Below are positions 5,038 through 5,494 of a stretch of DNA of 5,494 bases, piece by piece. The number at the start of each line of letters is the position of its first letter. Positions within the stretch are counted from its first letter, which is position 1. The DNA lies in the NCBI GenBank assembly GCA_048498575.1, contig JBEHXS010000180.1, positions 1 through 5,494 of the forward strand, given 5' to 3'. The translations under genes and the position numbers were made by a program. The DNA comes from DASZQY01 sp048498575. GTDB lineage: Bacteria; Pseudomonadota; Alphaproteobacteria; Rhizobiales; Kaistiaceae. Under the pieces are notes generated by a model. It was given only the letters and a program-made list of their open reading frames with translations. It ran no database searches and was not told the origin of the DNA.

Positions 5038-5494
5038 TCAGCTCCCGAGGCACCACGCGAGGATCGCCTTCTGGGCATGAAGGCGGTTCTCGGCCTCGTC
5101 AAAAACCACGGATTGCGGCCCATCGATAACATCGGCGGTCACTTCTTCACCGCGATGGGCCGGCAGACAGTGCATGAATATGGCGTCGGGCCTGGCCAAT
5201 TTCATCAGGCGGCTGTTCACCTGATAGGGCATCAGGAGATTGTGCCGGCGCTCGGCCTCGGCGTCGCCCATGGAAACGAACGTGTCGGTGACGATGCAAT
5301 CGGCGCCGGTGGCAGCGGCCCCGGCGTCGCTCCCGGCAACGACGTCGCCGTGATTGTCCTTCGCCCACGCGATGACGCGGGTCGCCGGCGCGAGTTCCGG
5401 CGGGGTGGCGACGCGGAGGCCGAAATTGAACCGCGCCGCGGCATGGATCCACGAGGTCAGCACATTGTTGCCGTCGCCGGTCCAGGCAACGGCA
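5038..5494 (-). CDS. argF: Ornithine carbamoyltransferase, C-terminal 151 residues, enters from the right edge
   Basis: The enzyme joins carbamoyl phosphate and ornithine to give citrulline in arginine synthesis, acting as a cytosolic trimer. The visible part is the ornithine-binding domain. It opens with AWTGDGNNVLTSW (fragment residues 3-15), matching the GD-x-NN stretch that contacts ornithine. It then shows TDTFVSMGDAEAE (69-81) with the SMG loop over the substrate, YQVNSRLM (90-97), and HCLPAHRGEEV (108-118) with Cys109 the conserved ornithine-site cysteine. It ends in KAILAWCLGS. HRGEEV after HCLPA is the anabolic form seen in many bacteria. Roughly the N-terminal half lies outside the window. 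The TGA (5038-5040) is 5 bases before the hslO ATG. Its promoter must be beyond base 5494. Confidence 0.95.
   Translation of the reverse strand, partial: AVAWTGDGNNVLTSWIHAAARFNFGLRVATPPELAPATRVIAWAKDNHGDVVAGSDAGAAATGADCIVTDTFVSMGDAEAERRHNLLMPYQVNSRLMKLARPDAIFMHCLPAHRGEEVTADVIDGPQSVVFDEAENRLHAQKAILAWCLGS
5042..5046 (-). promoter_or_regulatory. Ribosome binding site of hslO, inside the end of argF
   Basis: The minus strand reads GGGAG here, within the last codons of argF and 9 bases before the hslO ATG at 5032. It settles the start in favour of ATG 5032 over GTG 5056 and suggests that ribosomes finishing argF help start hslO. Confidence 0.6.

Noticed and set aside
4463..5080. A plus-strand open frame of about 200 codons opposite hslO
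   Set aside because: hslO is certain from its four cysteines and length. The opposite frame shows only composition-driven sequence.

Overview
The window looks like a core chromosomal segment of a GC-rich alphaproteobacterium, most likely of the Hyphomicrobiales (Rhizobiales). Four things support this: heavy use of G/C-ending codons, a long tandem-domain dCTP deaminase of the alphaproteobacterial type, a metZ gene led by what reads as a SAM-II riboswitch (a class found mostly in alphaproteobacteria), and an argF-hslO pair. Nothing points to mobile DNA: I see no transposase, integrase, tRNA, CRISPR array or long repeat.

Layout, left to right. Positions 1-1264 are read on the minus strand: dcd (164-1264), followed 16 bases downstream by the first 49 codons of a small antibiotic-biosynthesis-monooxygenase (ABM)-like protein that leaves the window at base 1. 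Positions 1265-1447 are a divergent control region. It holds a sigma70-type promoter, a SAM-II aptamer and an intrinsic terminator, all pointing right into metZ (1448-2662). Next come apaG (2707-3099) and, 19 bases on, a phosphotransferase of the APH kinase-like family (3119-4036), probably one unit. The phosphotransferase stop codon directly abuts the stop codon of hslO (Hsp33, 4037-5032, minus strand). hslO sits 5 bases downstream of argF (ornithine carbamoyltransferase), whose last 151 codons enter from the right edge.

How the parts work together. metZ makes homocysteine, the precursor of methionine and SAM. The leader upstream of it appears to close a feedback loop: SAM binding would stabilise a pseudoknot and leave the terminator free to form. 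The other genes are housekeeping: dcd feeds dUTP/dTTP synthesis, argF acts in arginine synthesis, and hslO is an oxidative-stress chaperone. apaG and the phosphotransferase have no firmly known substrate here.

The most rewarding region is the metZ leader, where one six-base string could serve both the aptamer pseudoknot and a predicted antiterminator. Secondary points are the unequal active-site residues in the two halves of Dcd, possible leaderless starts for apaG and dcd, and the zero-gap convergent stops. I found no convincing sign of a wholly new system. Every base is within or close to an assigned gene or the metZ leader, and no unexplained stretch exceeds 300 bases.
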